DNA of 64,000 nt from Murimonas intestini (GCF_024622195.1 NZ_JANKBI010000021.1:1-64000), one strand, 5' to 3'; shown: positions 52,227 through 62,403, numbered from the stretch's first letter. Notes: generated from the letters alone by a model not told the origin. Made by a program: numbers and translations.

Positions 52227-52467
52227 AGTTATCCACATTTTCATGTTAACAATAGAGGGATTTTTTGTGCACCAAAGTGGATAGAAAAAGTTATTATTTT
52301 TTATACTTTTGCTTTCCGTGCGTTTTAAACACATTTATCACCTTAAGAAAAGCCTTTAACATCAACGCCTTTCTTAATTATTCACATAATCACACACTCT
52401 ACGGATGTGACTACGGACTTTTTTAATAATTATTTTAATAGCAAACCAGAAGGGAGTTATCCACAAC
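52227..52467. other. dnaA-dnaN intergenic region with DnaA boxes
   Basis: Perfect TTATCCACA boxes lie at 52229-52237, right behind the dnaA stop, and at 52457-52465, two bases before the dnaN ATG. AGTGGATAG at about 52277 is a degraded inverted box. A TTAAGAAA...TTTCTTAA hairpin near 52342-52377 may end the dnaA message. It is likely the second half of a bipartite origin. Confidence 0.75.
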
Positions 52468-53571
52468 ATGAAATTAACCTGTTCAAAATCTAATTTATTG
52501 AAAAGCGTCAATATTGTAATGAAAGCAGTACCGGCTAAAACAACAATGCCGATCCTGGAATGTATTTTAATTGATGCCTCTGCTAATGAAATTAAATTTA
52601 CATCAAATGATATGGAACTGGGTATTGAGACAAAAGTAGAAGGAAACATCATTGATAAAGGCATAGTTGCTCTTGATGCGAAAATATTTTCAGAGATCAT
52701 CAGAAAATTGCCTGACAGTGATGTAACAATAGAGACAGACAGCAATCTTCAGACACTTATTACATGTGAAAAAGCCAAATTCAGTATATCGGGAAAATCA
52801 GGGGAGGACTTTTCGTACCTTCCATATGTGGAAAAGAATGATTTTATAACTCTTTCACAATTCACATTAAAAGAAGTGATCCGCCAGACCATATTTTCTA
52901 TTGCAGCTAATGAGAATAACAAGATGATGACAGGTGAACTGTTTGAGATAGAAGGCTCCAGGCTGAAAGTGGTTTCCCTGGACGGACACAGGATTTCCAT
53001 ACGTAAAATTGAACTAAAAAATGAATATCCGAAGAAAAAGGTTGTCGTTCCTGGAAAGACACTCACAGAAATAAGTAAGATTTTATCTGGAGAAACAGAA
53101 GATATGGCAGATATTTTCTTTACAGATAATCATATTGTATTTGAATTTAATAATACAGTGGTAGTTTCCAGACTTATTGAAGGCGAATATTTCAGGATTG
53201 ACCAGATGCTCTCCAGCGATTATGAGACAAAGGTGGAGATCAATAAAAGAGAGCTGCTTGACTGTATAGACAGGGCTACCCTGCTTGTCAAGGAGGGAGA
53301 CAAGAAACCTATCATTATCCACATTGGCGATGAGGCCATGGAACTGAAGATTAATTCACAGATAGGTTCTATGGATGAAGAAATTGACATCAGGAAGGAA
53401 GGCAAGGATATCCTTATCGGATTCAACCCTAAATTCCTTATTGATGCTCTGCGTGTTATTGATGACGAGACTGTGACTATCTATCTGGTAAACCCGAAAG
53501 CACCCTGTTTTATCAGAGATGAAGAGCAGTCATATATATACCTGATACTTCCGGTGAATTTCACCGCATAG
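52468..53571 (+). CDS. dnaN: DNA polymerase III beta sliding clamp
   Basis: The 367-residue protein has three clamp domains: MKLTCSKSNLLKSVNIVMKAVPAKTTMPILECI, the second starting near residue 130, and the third ending in PCFIRDEEQSYIYLILPVNF. It tethers the replicative polymerase. The GGGAG ribosome site is followed immediately by a DnaA box that reaches to the start codon. Confidence 0.97.
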   Translation: MKLTCSKSNLLKSVNIVMKAVPAKTTMPILECILIDASANEIKFTSNDMELGIETKVEGNIIDKGIVALDAKIFSEIIRKLPDSDVTIETDSNLQTLITCEKAKFSISGKSGEDFSYLPYVEKNDFITLSQFTLKEVIRQTIFSIAANENNKMMTGELFEIEGSRLKVVSLDGHRISIRKIELKNEYPKKKVVVPGKTLTEISKILSGETEDMADIFFTDNHIVFEFNNTVVVSRLIEGEYFRIDQMLSSDYETKVEINKRELLDCIDRATLLVKEGDKKPIIIHIGDEAMELKINSQIGSMDEEIDIRKEGKDILIGFNPKFLIDALRVIDDETVTIYLVNPKAPCFIRDEEQSYIYLILPVNFTA

Positions 53572-53597
53572 GAGAGGATAAAAAGAAAGGCAGCACA

Positions 53598-53807
53598 ATG
53601 GAAACAATAAAATTACGGGATGAATATATTAAACTTGGCCAGGCGCTCAAGGCTGCCGGGCTTGTGGAAACAGGCGCTGATGCAAAAAGCGTGATACAGG
53701 ACGGTCAGGTCCTTGTCAATGGTGTGACTGAGTGCCAGAGAGGCAAGAAATTGTATGACGGCGATGTGGTTACTTTTGACAGGGAAACCATAAAAATTGT
53801 TAAATAG
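53598..53807 (+). CDS. yaaA: S4-domain RNA-binding protein (YaaA-type)
   Basis: The 69-residue protein is a single S4 domain (YIKLGQALKAAGLVETGADAKSVIQDGQVLVNGVTECQRGKKLYDGDVV). It always lies between dnaN and recF in this gene order. It probably binds RNA; its role is unclear. Confidence 0.93.
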   Translation: METIKLRDEYIKLGQALKAAGLVETGADAKSVIQDGQVLVNGVTECQRGKKLYDGDVVTFDRETIKIVK

Positions 53808-53818
53808 TTGGTGCAGAC

Positions 53819-54901
53819 ATGGTCATAGAATCAATAAGGCTTGATAATTTCCGGAATTATGATTCGCTGAAGCTGAAGTTTGACAGCGGCACGAACATTT
53901 TCTACGGAGACAATGCCCAGGGAAAGACAAACATACTGGAGGCTGTGTTTCTGTGCGGCACCACTAAGTCCCATAAGGGAAGCAAGGACAGAGACCTCAT
54001 CAAGTTCAACCAGGATGAATCGCATCTGAGGATGAGGCTTCGGAAGAATGACAGTCCATATAAGATCGATATGCATCTTAAAAAGAATAAGACAAAGGGG
54101 ATTGCCATCAACGGGATCCCTATCAGAAAGGCAAGCGAGCTTTTTGGGATAGCCAATATGGTGTTTTTTTCTCCGGAGGATTTAAACATCATTAAAAACG
54201 GACCTTCCGAGAGGCGCAGGTTTATGGATGCCCAGCTCTGTCAGCTGAATAAGGTCTATCTTTTTCAACTGTCAAATTATAACAAGATACTGAACCAGAG
54301 GAATAAGCTGTTAAAGGAGATAGGATTCAGGCAGGATTATCTGGATACCCTGGATATCTGGGATATGCAGCTGGTTCAGTATGGGACAAAGCTTATAAGA
54401 GAGCGGGAGATGTTTGTCTCCAGGCTCAACGGAATTATCGAAGGCATCCATAGGAAGCTTTCAGGCGGCAGGGAAGAGCTTAAGGTGTCCTATGAGAAAA
54501 ATATAGAGGCTGACAATTTTGAGAAGCAGCTTTTAAGAAACAGGGAGAAGGACTTAAAGCTTAAAATGACCATGACAGGTCCGCACAGGGATGACCTGTG
54601 CTTTGAGATAGGGGGAGTGGATATCAGGAAATTCGGCTCCCAGGGCCAGCAGAGAACGGCGGCCCTTTCACTGAAACTGGCTGAAATAGAGCTGGTGAAG
54701 CAGGAAATTAAGGATACGCCGGTATTACTGCTTGACGACGTCTTGTCTGAACTGGACGGAAACAGGCAACACTATCTGCTGGAGAGCATACATGATATCC
54801 AGACATTGGTGACATGTACGGGAATCGATGACTTTGTGGAAAATCAGTTTAAAATTAATAAAGTATTTCATGTGGTGGACGGTGCCGTCTATCCTGCATA
54901 G
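53819..54901 (+). CDS. recF: DNA replication and repair protein RecF
   Basis: The 360-residue SMC-like ATPase has Walker A YGDNAQGKTNILEAVF, the signature GSQGQQRTAALSLKLAE and Walker B VLLLDDVLSELD. It helps load RecA at gaps. It begins 11 bp after the S4 gene. Confidence 0.97.
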   Translation: MVIESIRLDNFRNYDSLKLKFDSGTNIFYGDNAQGKTNILEAVFLCGTTKSHKGSKDRDLIKFNQDESHLRMRLRKNDSPYKIDMHLKKNKTKGIAINGIPIRKASELFGIANMVFFSPEDLNIIKNGPSERRRFMDAQLCQLNKVYLFQLSNYNKILNQRNKLLKEIGFRQDYLDTLDIWDMQLVQYGTKLIREREMFVSRLNGIIEGIHRKLSGGREELKVSYEKNIEADNFEKQLLRNREKDLKLKMTMTGPHRDDLCFEIGGVDIRKFGSQGQQRTAALSLKLAEIELVKQEIKDTPVLLLDDVLSELDGNRQHYLLESIHDIQTLVTCTGIDDFVENQFKINKVFHVVDGAVYPA

Positions 54902-54930
54902 GGATACTTCAGGACAATAGGAGGATATAT

Positions 54931-56856
54931 ATGGGTACGGAATTTGAAGAAGAATATGGAGCGGACCAGATACAGATTTTGGAAGGTTTGGAAGCAGTCC
55001 GCAAAAGGCCTGGAATGTACATTGGAAGTACCTCCGCCAGGGGCCTGCACCATCTGGTGTATGAAATCGTAGATAATGCGGTGGACGAGGCGCTGGCAGG
55101 GTATTGTGATACGATTCAGGTGACCATTAACAAAGATAATTCAGTAACAGTCATTGACAACGGAAGGGGTATCCCTGTCGGAATCAACCATAAATCAGGT
55201 CTTCCTGCTGTTGAAGTAGTATTCACGATCCTTCATGCCGGAGGAAAGTTCGGCGGCGGGGGATACAAGGTATCAGGAGGACTTCACGGTGTCGGCGCTT
55301 CTGTTGTAAATGCTCTGTCCGAATGGCTGGAGGTAACCATCTACAGCGAGGGCAAGGTATACAGGCAGCGCTATGAGCGCGGCAAGGTAGTTTACAAGCT
55401 GAATGTCATCGGTGAATGTGACATGGAAAAGACAGGTACCATGGTTACATTCCTGCCGGATAAGGAAATATTCGAGGAGACAGTATTTGATTTTGGAGTT
55501 TTGAAGCAGAGGCTCAGGGAGATGGCTTTTCTCACAAGGAATATCAGGATCATCCTGAGGGATGAGAGGGAAGAAGAACCTGTTGAGAAGGTGTTCCACT
55601 ATGAAGGCGGCATAAAAGAATTCGTGACATACCTGAATAAAGGCAAGACACCTCTTTACCCTGATATCGTATTCTGTGAAGGCTCAAGAGATGGGGTTTT
55701 TGTGGAAGTGGCCATGCAGCATAATGACTCTTACACAGAGAGCTCCTACAGTTTTGTAAATAATATCACAACGCCTGAGGGAGGAACACACCTGACAGGC
55801 TTTAAGAATGCTCTGACAAAGACATTTAATGCATATGCGAGAACAAATAAACTGATAAAGGACACGGAATCACTCTCAGGAGAGGATATACGTGAGGGGC
55901 TTACCTCCATCATCAGTATCAAAATTGAGGAGCCGCAGTTCGAAGGCCAGACGAAACAAAAGCTGGGTAATACAGAGGCCAGGGGAGCAGTTGAAAACGT
56001 AGTTTCCGACCAGCTGATGATATATCTGGAGCAGCATCCCCAGGTGGCAAAGATGATACTGGATAAATCCATCATGGCCCAGAGAGCCAGGGAAGCGGCA
56101 AGAAAGGCAAGAGATCTGACAAGAAGGAAATCTGCCCTTGACGGTCTGTCACTGCCGGGCAAGCTGGCCGACTGCTCAGACAAGGATCCAAAAAACTGTG
56201 AGATTTATATCGTCGAGGGTGATTCTGCCGGCGGTTCTGCAAAGACAGCCAGAAGCAGGGCAACTCAGGCCATCCTGCCGCTGAGAGGAAAGATACTGAA
56301 TGTTGAGAAGGCCAGGCTGGATAAGATTTATGGAAATGCAGAGATCAAGGCTATGATCACGGCATTTGGCACTGGTATCCACGATGATTTTGATATTTCA
56401 AAGCTGCGTTATGACAAGATCATAATCATGACTGATGCCGATGTGGACGGGGCGCATATCAGCACCCTGCTGCTGACCTTTATATACAGGTTCATGCCGG
56501 ATCTTATCAAGGAGGGCCATGTATATCTGGCAAAGCCGCCTCTTTTCAAACTGGAAAAGAATAAAAAAGTCTGGTATGTCTACAGTCCGGAAGAGCTGGC
56601 TAAGTTAATCGATGAAGTAGGAAGGGACCAGAATAATAAGATACAGCGTTACAAAGGTCTTGGAGAGATGGATGCAGAGCAGCTCTGGGAGACTACTATG
56701 GACCCGGAGAGGCGTATCCTTCTCCGTGTGACGATGGACGAGGAAGCTACTTCCGAGCTGGATGTTACCTTTACGACCCTGATGGGTGACCAGGTAGAGC
56801 CGAGAAGAGAGTTCATTGAAGAGAATGCCAAGTACGTACAGAATCTGGACATCTAG
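54931..56856 (+). CDS. gyrB: DNA gyrase subunit B
   Basis: The 641-residue GHKL ATPase has LEAVRKRPGMYIGS, EIVDNAVDEALAG, DNGRGIPVG and GGLHGVGASVVNALS. The TOPRIM domain shows VEGDSAGGSAKTAR, PLRGKILNVEKA and the DADVDGAHI metal site. It ends DQVEPRREFIEENAKYVQNLDI. It powers negative supercoiling with GyrA. Confidence 0.98.
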   Translation: MGTEFEEEYGADQIQILEGLEAVRKRPGMYIGSTSARGLHHLVYEIVDNAVDEALAGYCDTIQVTINKDNSVTVIDNGRGIPVGINHKSGLPAVEVVFTILHAGGKFGGGGYKVSGGLHGVGASVVNALSEWLEVTIYSEGKVYRQRYERGKVVYKLNVIGECDMEKTGTMVTFLPDKEIFEETVFDFGVLKQRLREMAFLTRNIRIILRDEREEEPVEKVFHYEGGIKEFVTYLNKGKTPLYPDIVFCEGSRDGVFVEVAMQHNDSYTESSYSFVNNITTPEGGTHLTGFKNALTKTFNAYARTNKLIKDTESLSGEDIREGLTSIISIKIEEPQFEGQTKQKLGNTEARGAVENVVSDQLMIYLEQHPQVAKMILDKSIMAQRAREAARKARDLTRRKSALDGLSLPGKLADCSDKDPKNCEIYIVEGDSAGGSAKTARSRATQAILPLRGKILNVEKARLDKIYGNAEIKAMITAFGTGIHDDFDISKLRYDKIIIMTDADVDGAHISTLLLTFIYRFMPDLIKEGHVYLAKPPLFKLEKNKKVWYVYSPEELAKLIDEVGRDQNNKIQRYKGLGEMDAEQLWETTMDPERRILLRVTMDEEATSELDVTFTTLMGDQVEPRREFIEENAKYVQNLDI

Positions 56857-56868
56857 GAGGGGAAGTAA

Positions 56869-59388
56869 TTGGAAGACAATATTTTTGACAAGGTTGAGGA
56901 AGTAGATTTAAAGGACAGGATGGAGAAGTTTTATATTGACTATGCCATGAGCGTGATCGCTGCCCGTGCCCTTCCCGATGTGAGGGACGGGCTGAAGCCC
57001 GTTCAGAGAAGAGTCCTGTACTCAATGATAGAGCTGAACAACGGACCAGACAAGCCGCACAGAAAATGTGCACGTATTGTCGGTGATACAATGGGTAAGT
57101 ACCATCCCCATGGTGACAGTTCCATCTATGGAGCTCTCGTTAATATGGCCCAGGAGTGGTCTACCCGGTATGTGCTGGTGGACGGTCATGGGAACTTTGG
57201 TTCAGTAGACGGTGACGGCGCTGCCGCCATGCGTTATACGGAAGCCCGCCTGAGCAAGATATCAATGGAGCTGCTGGCTGATATAAATAAAAATACAGTT
57301 GATTTTATGCCTAACTTTGATGAGACAGAAAAAGAACCTGTAGTCCTGCCGTCCAGATACCCGAACCTGCTGGTAAACGGGACAACAGGCATCGCGGTAG
57401 GTATGGCCACGAATATACCGCCCCATAATCTGCGAGAAGTCATCAAAGCAGTTGTGAAGATGATAGACAACAGGATCGAAGAAGACAGGGAAACTTCCAT
57501 CGAAGAACTCATGCAGATCATAAAAGGGCCTGATTTTCCCACAGGCGCCCAGATACTTGGGACAAGAGGTATAGAAGAAGCTTACAGGACAGGCAGGGGA
57601 AAGGTACGTGTCCGTGCTGTGACTGAGATAGAATCCATGCCAAACGGAAAGAGCAGGATACTTGTATCAGAGCTTCCGTACATGGTAAATAAGGCAAGGC
57701 TGATCGAGAAGATAGCTGAGCTGGTGAGAGATAAGAAGATTGACGGGATCACCAGCATCATAGATGAATCCAGCCGTGAAGGAATGCGTATCAACATAGA
57801 GCTGAGAAGGGATGTCAATGCGAATGTGATCCTGAACCAGCTGTACAAACATACCCAGCTTCAGGATACATTTGGGGTCATCATGCTGGCTCTTGTCAAT
57901 AACGAGCCGAAGGTAATGAACTTAAAGGATATGCTGCACTACTATATCCAGCACCAGGAAGAGGTCGTTACCAGAAGGACTCAGTATGAGCTGAACAAGG
58001 CGGAGGAGAGGGCCCATATTTTAGAGGGTCTGCTTATTGCACTTGACAATATTGATGAGGTTATCAGGATCATCAGAGGGTCACAGAATACCCAGCTGGC
58101 CAAGGAAGGACTCATGGAGAGGTTCGGCCTGACAGACCCGCAGGCACAGGCAATCGTGGACATGCGTCTGCGTGCTCTGACAGGTCTGGAAAGAGAGAAG
58201 CTGGAAGCAGAATATAAAGATCTGATGGAGAAGATATCATACTTGAAGTCTATACTTGGAGACAGGAATATCCTGTTGGGCGTGATCAAGGAAGAAATAC
58301 AGCTGATCGCAGATAAATACGGCGATGAGAGAAGGACAAGCATTGGCTATGACGAGTTTGATATTTCCATGGAGGATCTGATTCCAAGAGAGAATGTTGT
58401 CATAGCTATGACAAAACTTGGATATATCAAACGTATGACTGTAGATAATTTCAAGAGCCAGAACAGGGGCGGCAAGGGAATAAAGGGAATGCAGACCATC
58501 GAGGATGACTATATCGAAGACCTGCTCATGACAAGTACCCACCACTACCTGATGTTCTTTACGAATACAGGAAAGGTGTACAGGCTGAAAGCTTACGAGA
58601 TTCCTGAGTCCAGCAGGACAGCCAGGGGAACAGCGATCATCAATCTTCTGCAGCTCTCGCCGGACGAGAAGATCACAGCCATGATACCGATCAGGGAATA
58701 TAAAGAGGGACGTTATCTCTTTATGGCAACGAAAAACGGAATCGTGAAGAAAACACCTATCACAGATTACGCAAATGTAAGGAAGACAGGACTGGCTGCA
58801 ATCAGCCTGAGAGAAGATGATGAGCTGATCGAGGTCAAGTCTACGAATAATGAAAAAGATATCATCCTTGTGACAAAGTACGGACAGTGTATCCGTTTTA
58901 ATGAGACGGATGTAAGGAGCACGGGACGTGTATCAATGGGAGTTATCGGTATGAGCCTCGCAGATGGGGATGAGGTAATAGGCATGCAGATGCATACACA
59001 GGGAGAATATCTGCTGATCGTATCTGAGAAGGGGATGGGAAAACTGACTGCCATGTCAGAATTTACCCCTCAGAACAGGGGCGGCAAGGGTGTTAAATGC
59101 TATAAGATCATGGAAAAGACAGGAAATGTCATTGGCGTTAAAGCTGTAAATATGGACAATGAGATTATGATAATCAATACAGCCGGAATCATCATCCGCA
59201 TGATGTGCAGCGATATATCAATGCTGGGAAGGGTAACATCAGGCGTGAAGCTGATGAACATGGAAGACGGGGAATCTGTTGCGAGCATCGCTAAAGTAAG
59301 GGAATCCTCCAACAAGACAGAGGAAGATATGCTGAAATCTCTTGAACAGGATTTGAATGAAGATTCAGAAGGGGAAGCAAAAGGCTAA
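56869..59388 (+). CDS. gyrA: DNA gyrase subunit A
   Basis: The 839-residue protein starts at a TTG (56869) with AGGAGGGG eight bases upstream. The catalytic Tyr is in AAMRYTEARL. The quinolone pocket reads HPHGDSSIYGALVNMAQ, with Ser at the E. coli 83 position and Gly at the 87 position. The C-terminal beta-pinwheel has QNRGGKGIKG and a second QNRGGKGVK. It follows gyrB by 12 bp. Confidence 0.98.
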   Translation: MEDNIFDKVEEVDLKDRMEKFYIDYAMSVIAARALPDVRDGLKPVQRRVLYSMIELNNGPDKPHRKCARIVGDTMGKYHPHGDSSIYGALVNMAQEWSTRYVLVDGHGNFGSVDGDGAAAMRYTEARLSKISMELLADINKNTVDFMPNFDETEKEPVVLPSRYPNLLVNGTTGIAVGMATNIPPHNLREVIKAVVKMIDNRIEEDRETSIEELMQIIKGPDFPTGAQILGTRGIEEAYRTGRGKVRVRAVTEIESMPNGKSRILVSELPYMVNKARLIEKIAELVRDKKIDGITSIIDESSREGMRINIELRRDVNANVILNQLYKHTQLQDTFGVIMLALVNNEPKVMNLKDMLHYYIQHQEEVVTRRTQYELNKAEERAHILEGLLIALDNIDEVIRIIRGSQNTQLAKEGLMERFGLTDPQAQAIVDMRLRALTGLEREKLEAEYKDLMEKISYLKSILGDRNILLGVIKEEIQLIADKYGDERRTSIGYDEFDISMEDLIPRENVVIAMTKLGYIKRMTVDNFKSQNRGGKGIKGMQTIEDDYIEDLLMTSTHHYLMFFTNTGKVYRLKAYEIPESSRTARGTAIINLLQLSPDEKITAMIPIREYKEGRYLFMATKNGIVKKTPITDYANVRKTGLAAISLREDDELIEVKSTNNEKDIILVTKYGQCIRFNETDVRSTGRVSMGVIGMSLADGDEVIGMQMHTQGEYLLIVSEKGMGKLTAMSEFTPQNRGGKGVKCYKIMEKTGNVIGVKAVNMDNEIMIINTAGIIIRMMCSDISMLGRVTSGVKLMNMEDGESVASIAKVRESSNKTEEDMLKSLEQDLNEDSEGEAKG

Positions 59389-59423
59389 TCTGGGAAATAA
59401 ATAATAAAATGAGGGCAGTGTAG

Positions 59424-60764
59424 ATGAAGATACGCAGATTACTGGCAGTCTGGACTTCGAAAATCATAGGAACAGCCTGCCGCCTTACAGGGCGGCAGGG
59501 TGTAACCCTTGCAGGACAGCTGGCTATCAGGATATATCCTGGTATTTTAAAGGAGCTTTCGCAGGAAGTAAGAGAGAAGATTTTCGTAGTCTGCGGAACA
59601 AATGGGAAGACAACAACAAATAATTTGCTTTGCTCTGCAATTGAGGCAGAGGGGAAAAAAGTAGTATGCAACCATACCGGATCAAATATGATAAATGGTG
59701 TGGTTTCTGCGTTTGTGCTTTCAACTAAGTTAAATGGAAAATTAGATGCGGATTACGCATGCATTGAGATAGATGAGGCCTCCACGGTGAGGATCCTGCC
59801 TCATTTTGCACCTGATTATATGGTTCTTACTAACCTGTTCAGGGATCAGCTGGACCGTTACGGGGAGATCGATATTACTATGGATCTGCTCAGAAAAGCC
59901 ATGGATATGGCTCCTGAGATGACTGTTATCGTCAATGGGGACGATTCCCTGTCAGCCTATCTGGCCATGGAAAGCAATAATGATTACCGTACATATGGCA
60001 TCGGCGGGCAGGTGATAGAGGAGGAAGACACCAGGGAGATCAGAGAAGGACAATTCTGCAAGCGCTGTGGTGAAAAGCTGTCTTACCATTTTTACCACTA
60101 CAGCCAGCTTGGAGATTATGAATGTCCCAACTGCGGATTTAAAAGGCCGCCCCTTGACTTTGATGCAAAGAACATAGAGGTGGGGAGCAGGCTTTCCTTT
60201 GAGATAGAGGGAAAGAGAATATCAGCAGGATACCGGGGATTCTATAATGTTTATAATATCCTGGCGGCTTATGCAGCCTGCCGCTGTGCAGGAATGGAGG
60301 TAAAGAATTTCCAGAAGATGCTGGATGAATTCAATCCTCAGAATGGTAGGATGGAAAATTTCAGGATAGGGGATACAGACGTGATCCTGAATCTGGCTAA
60401 GAATCCGGCCGGCTTCAATCAGAATATATCAGCTGTCATTCAGGATGAATCACTTAAGGATCTTATCATTGTCATCAATGATAATGACCAGGATGGCATT
60501 GATATCTCATGGCTCTGGGACGTGGATTTTGACAGGTTTAAGGATGCAAATGTAAACTCTATTACAGTAAGCGGGCTCAGATGCCAGGATATGAGACTGA
60601 GGCTGAAATATGTTGACATACCTTCCAGGCTGGATTCAAGTGTGGAGGGAGCCATCCGGGAAAGACTTGAAAACGGCATAGGCAACCTTTATGTTCTTGT
60701 CAATTATACAGCTCTGTTTTCAACCAGAAATGTACTTAAGAAGATGGAGGAGGAAAAGATATGA
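59424..60764 (+). CDS. murT: Lipid II isoglutaminyl synthase subunit MurT
   Basis: The 446-residue Mur ligase-like protein has the ATP loop VVCGTNGKTTTNNLLCSAIE, a Cys4 zinc-ribbon insertion (CKRCGEKL...CPNCGFKRP, about 212-235) and the C-terminal MurT domain with NLAKNPAGFNQNISAV. With GatD it amidates the D-Glu of lipid II to isoglutamine. Its stop overlaps gatD by four bases. Confidence 0.95.
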   Translation: MKIRRLLAVWTSKIIGTACRLTGRQGVTLAGQLAIRIYPGILKELSQEVREKIFVVCGTNGKTTTNNLLCSAIEAEGKKVVCNHTGSNMINGVVSAFVLSTKLNGKLDADYACIEIDEASTVRILPHFAPDYMVLTNLFRDQLDRYGEIDITMDLLRKAMDMAPEMTVIVNGDDSLSAYLAMESNNDYRTYGIGGQVIEEEDTREIREGQFCKRCGEKLSYHFYHYSQLGDYECPNCGFKRPPLDFDAKNIEVGSRLSFEIEGKRISAGYRGFYNVYNILAAYAACRCAGMEVKNFQKMLDEFNPQNGRMENFRIGDTDVILNLAKNPAGFNQNISAVIQDESLKDLIIVINDNDQDGIDISWLWDVDFDRFKDANVNSITVSGLRCQDMRLRLKYVDIPSRLDSSVEGAIRERLENGIGNLYVLVNYTALFSTRNVLKKMEEEKI

Positions 60765-61498
60765 AGCTGACTATAGGACATCTTTATCCTGACCTTCTGA
60801 ATCTTTATGGTGACAGGGGAAATATCCAGTGCCTGATGAAGCGCTGCCAGTGGAGAGGGATAGAGGCTGAGACAGTAGAATTCAGAATAGAGGACAGAAT
60901 AGATTTTTCAGAGCTGGACATCGTGCTGTTAGGAGGCGGGTCTGACAGGGAGCAGAAGCTTGTTTGTGAAAAGCTGCAGACTATCCAGAAAGATTTTAAG
61001 GCTTATGTGGAAGATAATGGGGTAGTGATCGCAGTGTGCGGCGGTTACCAGCTCCTTGGAAATTATTATAAGACAGGCAGTGACTTCATGGAGGGGCTGA
61101 AGCTGGTGGATCTGTACACAGAGCAGGGGGACGGCAGGCTCATTGATAATGTTGTTATAAAAAGTGATCTTTTTGACCGTCCTGTAGTTGGATTTGAAAA
61201 CCACGGAGGGCGCACCTACATTAAGAAAAATAAGGCTCTTGGCAAGGTTCTTTATGGTTTTGGGAACGACGGCAAGTCAGATGAGGAAGGCGTAGTATAT
61301 AAAAATGTGATAGGTACTTACCTGCATGGTCCGCTTTTGCCAAAAAATCCTCATGTGGCTGACTATTTGATCAGAAATGCCCTTGAAAGGCAGACAGGAC
61401 AGAAAATATCTCTTGAGCCATTAGATGACAGGCAGGAGATAGAGGCAAACCAATATATTATAGACAGGTTTGTTAAGAGCAGCGGAAAAGGAAAATGA
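60761..61498 (+). CDS. gatD: Lipid II isoglutaminyl synthase, glutaminase subunit GatD
   Basis: The 245-residue class I glutamine amidotransferase has the nucleophile Cys in VIAVCGGYQLLGNYY, the substrate-binding Arg region and the His in YLHGPLLPKNPHVADYLI. It supplies ammonia to MurT, and ATGA coupling with murT fits their 1:1 complex. Confidence 0.95.
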   Translation: MKLTIGHLYPDLLNLYGDRGNIQCLMKRCQWRGIEAETVEFRIEDRIDFSELDIVLLGGGSDREQKLVCEKLQTIQKDFKAYVEDNGVVIAVCGGYQLLGNYYKTGSDFMEGLKLVDLYTEQGDGRLIDNVVIKSDLFDRPVVGFENHGGRTYIKKNKALGKVLYGFGNDGKSDEEGVVYKNVIGTYLHGPLLPKNPHVADYLIRNALERQTGQKISLEPLDDRQEIEANQYIIDRFVKSSGKGK

Positions 61499-61560
61499 AT
61501 GTCCGGATCAAACTGATGATCAGGGACAGGAGGTCTATTCATTTAGGGAAAGGGCAGAAT

Positions 61561-62403
61561 ATGAAGAATTATACATTGGGGCTTTATGAGAAAGCAATGC
61601 CGGAGACTTTAAGCTTCAAGGAAAAGCTGAAGTCAGCCAGGAAAGCCGGGTTTGATTTTGTGGAGCTCAGTATTGATGAGACGGATGCAAAGCTCTCAAG
61701 ACTGGACTGGACAAAGGACGAACGCCTCAGACTGGTAAAGACCATGTATGGAGAGGGAATCCATGCCGGCAGCATGTGTCTGAGCGGACACAGAAAATAT
61801 CCGCTGGGCAGCGCTGATGAAGATACATGTAAAAGAGGAATGGAGATAATGGAAAAAGCCATCGGTCTGGCTGAAGATCTGGGAATACGCATCATTCAGC
61901 TGGCAGGCTATGATGTCTATTATGAGGAATCCACCCCTGATACAGTAAAAAGGTTTGAAGAAAATCTGGAGAAGGCAGTACATATGGCTTCCAGGGCAGG
62001 AGTTCTTCTGGGATTCGAGACAATGGAGACAGAGTTTATGAATACAGTTGAAAAGGCTATGCGTTATGTGAAGAAGATAGATTCTTCTTACCTGAATGTA
62101 TATCCGGACTGTGGAAATATTAAAAATGCCGCTCTTACATACGGCACTGACGTGTATGAGGATATCAGATGCGGAAAAGGCCATACAGTGGCAATGCACT
62201 TAAAAGAAACTCTTCCCGGTATATTCAGAGAGGTGCCATACGGAACAGGCCATGTGGATTTCCAGAAAACGATAGATACAGCGTGGGAGACAGGTGTCCG
62301 CAGATTTGTGACAGAATTCTGGTATAAGGGAAGCCCTGCCTGGGAAGCTGACCTGAAGTCAGCACAGAACAGGATGGCCAGAATATTGGATAAGGAAAGG
62401 TAA
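61561..62403 (+). CDS. L-xylulose/L-ribulose-5-phosphate 3-epimerase (UlaE/SgbU family)
   Basis: I choose the ATG at 61561 because the protein then starts MKNYTLGLYEKAMPE, like known UlaE proteins (LGIYEKAL). An ATG at 61495 overlapping gatD would add 22 atypical residues. The TIM-barrel protein shows GFDFVELSIDETDAKLSRLDW, GSMCLSGHRKYPLGS, IRIIQLAGYDVYYEE, and metal-site residues in LGFETME, YPDCGNI, AMHLKET and VTEFW. It converts L-xylulose-5-phosphate to L-ribulose-5-phosphate in ascorbate/L-xylulose breakdown. Confidence 0.88.
   Translation: MKNYTLGLYEKAMPETLSFKEKLKSARKAGFDFVELSIDETDAKLSRLDWTKDERLRLVKTMYGEGIHAGSMCLSGHRKYPLGSADEDTCKRGMEIMEKAIGLAEDLGIRIIQLAGYDVYYEESTPDTVKRFEENLEKAVHMASRAGVLLGFETMETEFMNTVEKAMRYVKKIDSSYLNVYPDCGNIKNAALTYGTDVYEDIRCGKGHTVAMHLKETLPGIFREVPYGTGHVDFQKTIDTAWETGVRRFVTEFWYKGSPAWEADLKSAQNRMARILDKER

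Noticed and set aside
61495..61560. Upstream ATG overlapping gatD as start of the epimerase
   Set aside because: The extra 22 residues are unlike known family N-termini, and the second ATG gives the conserved LGLYEKA opening.
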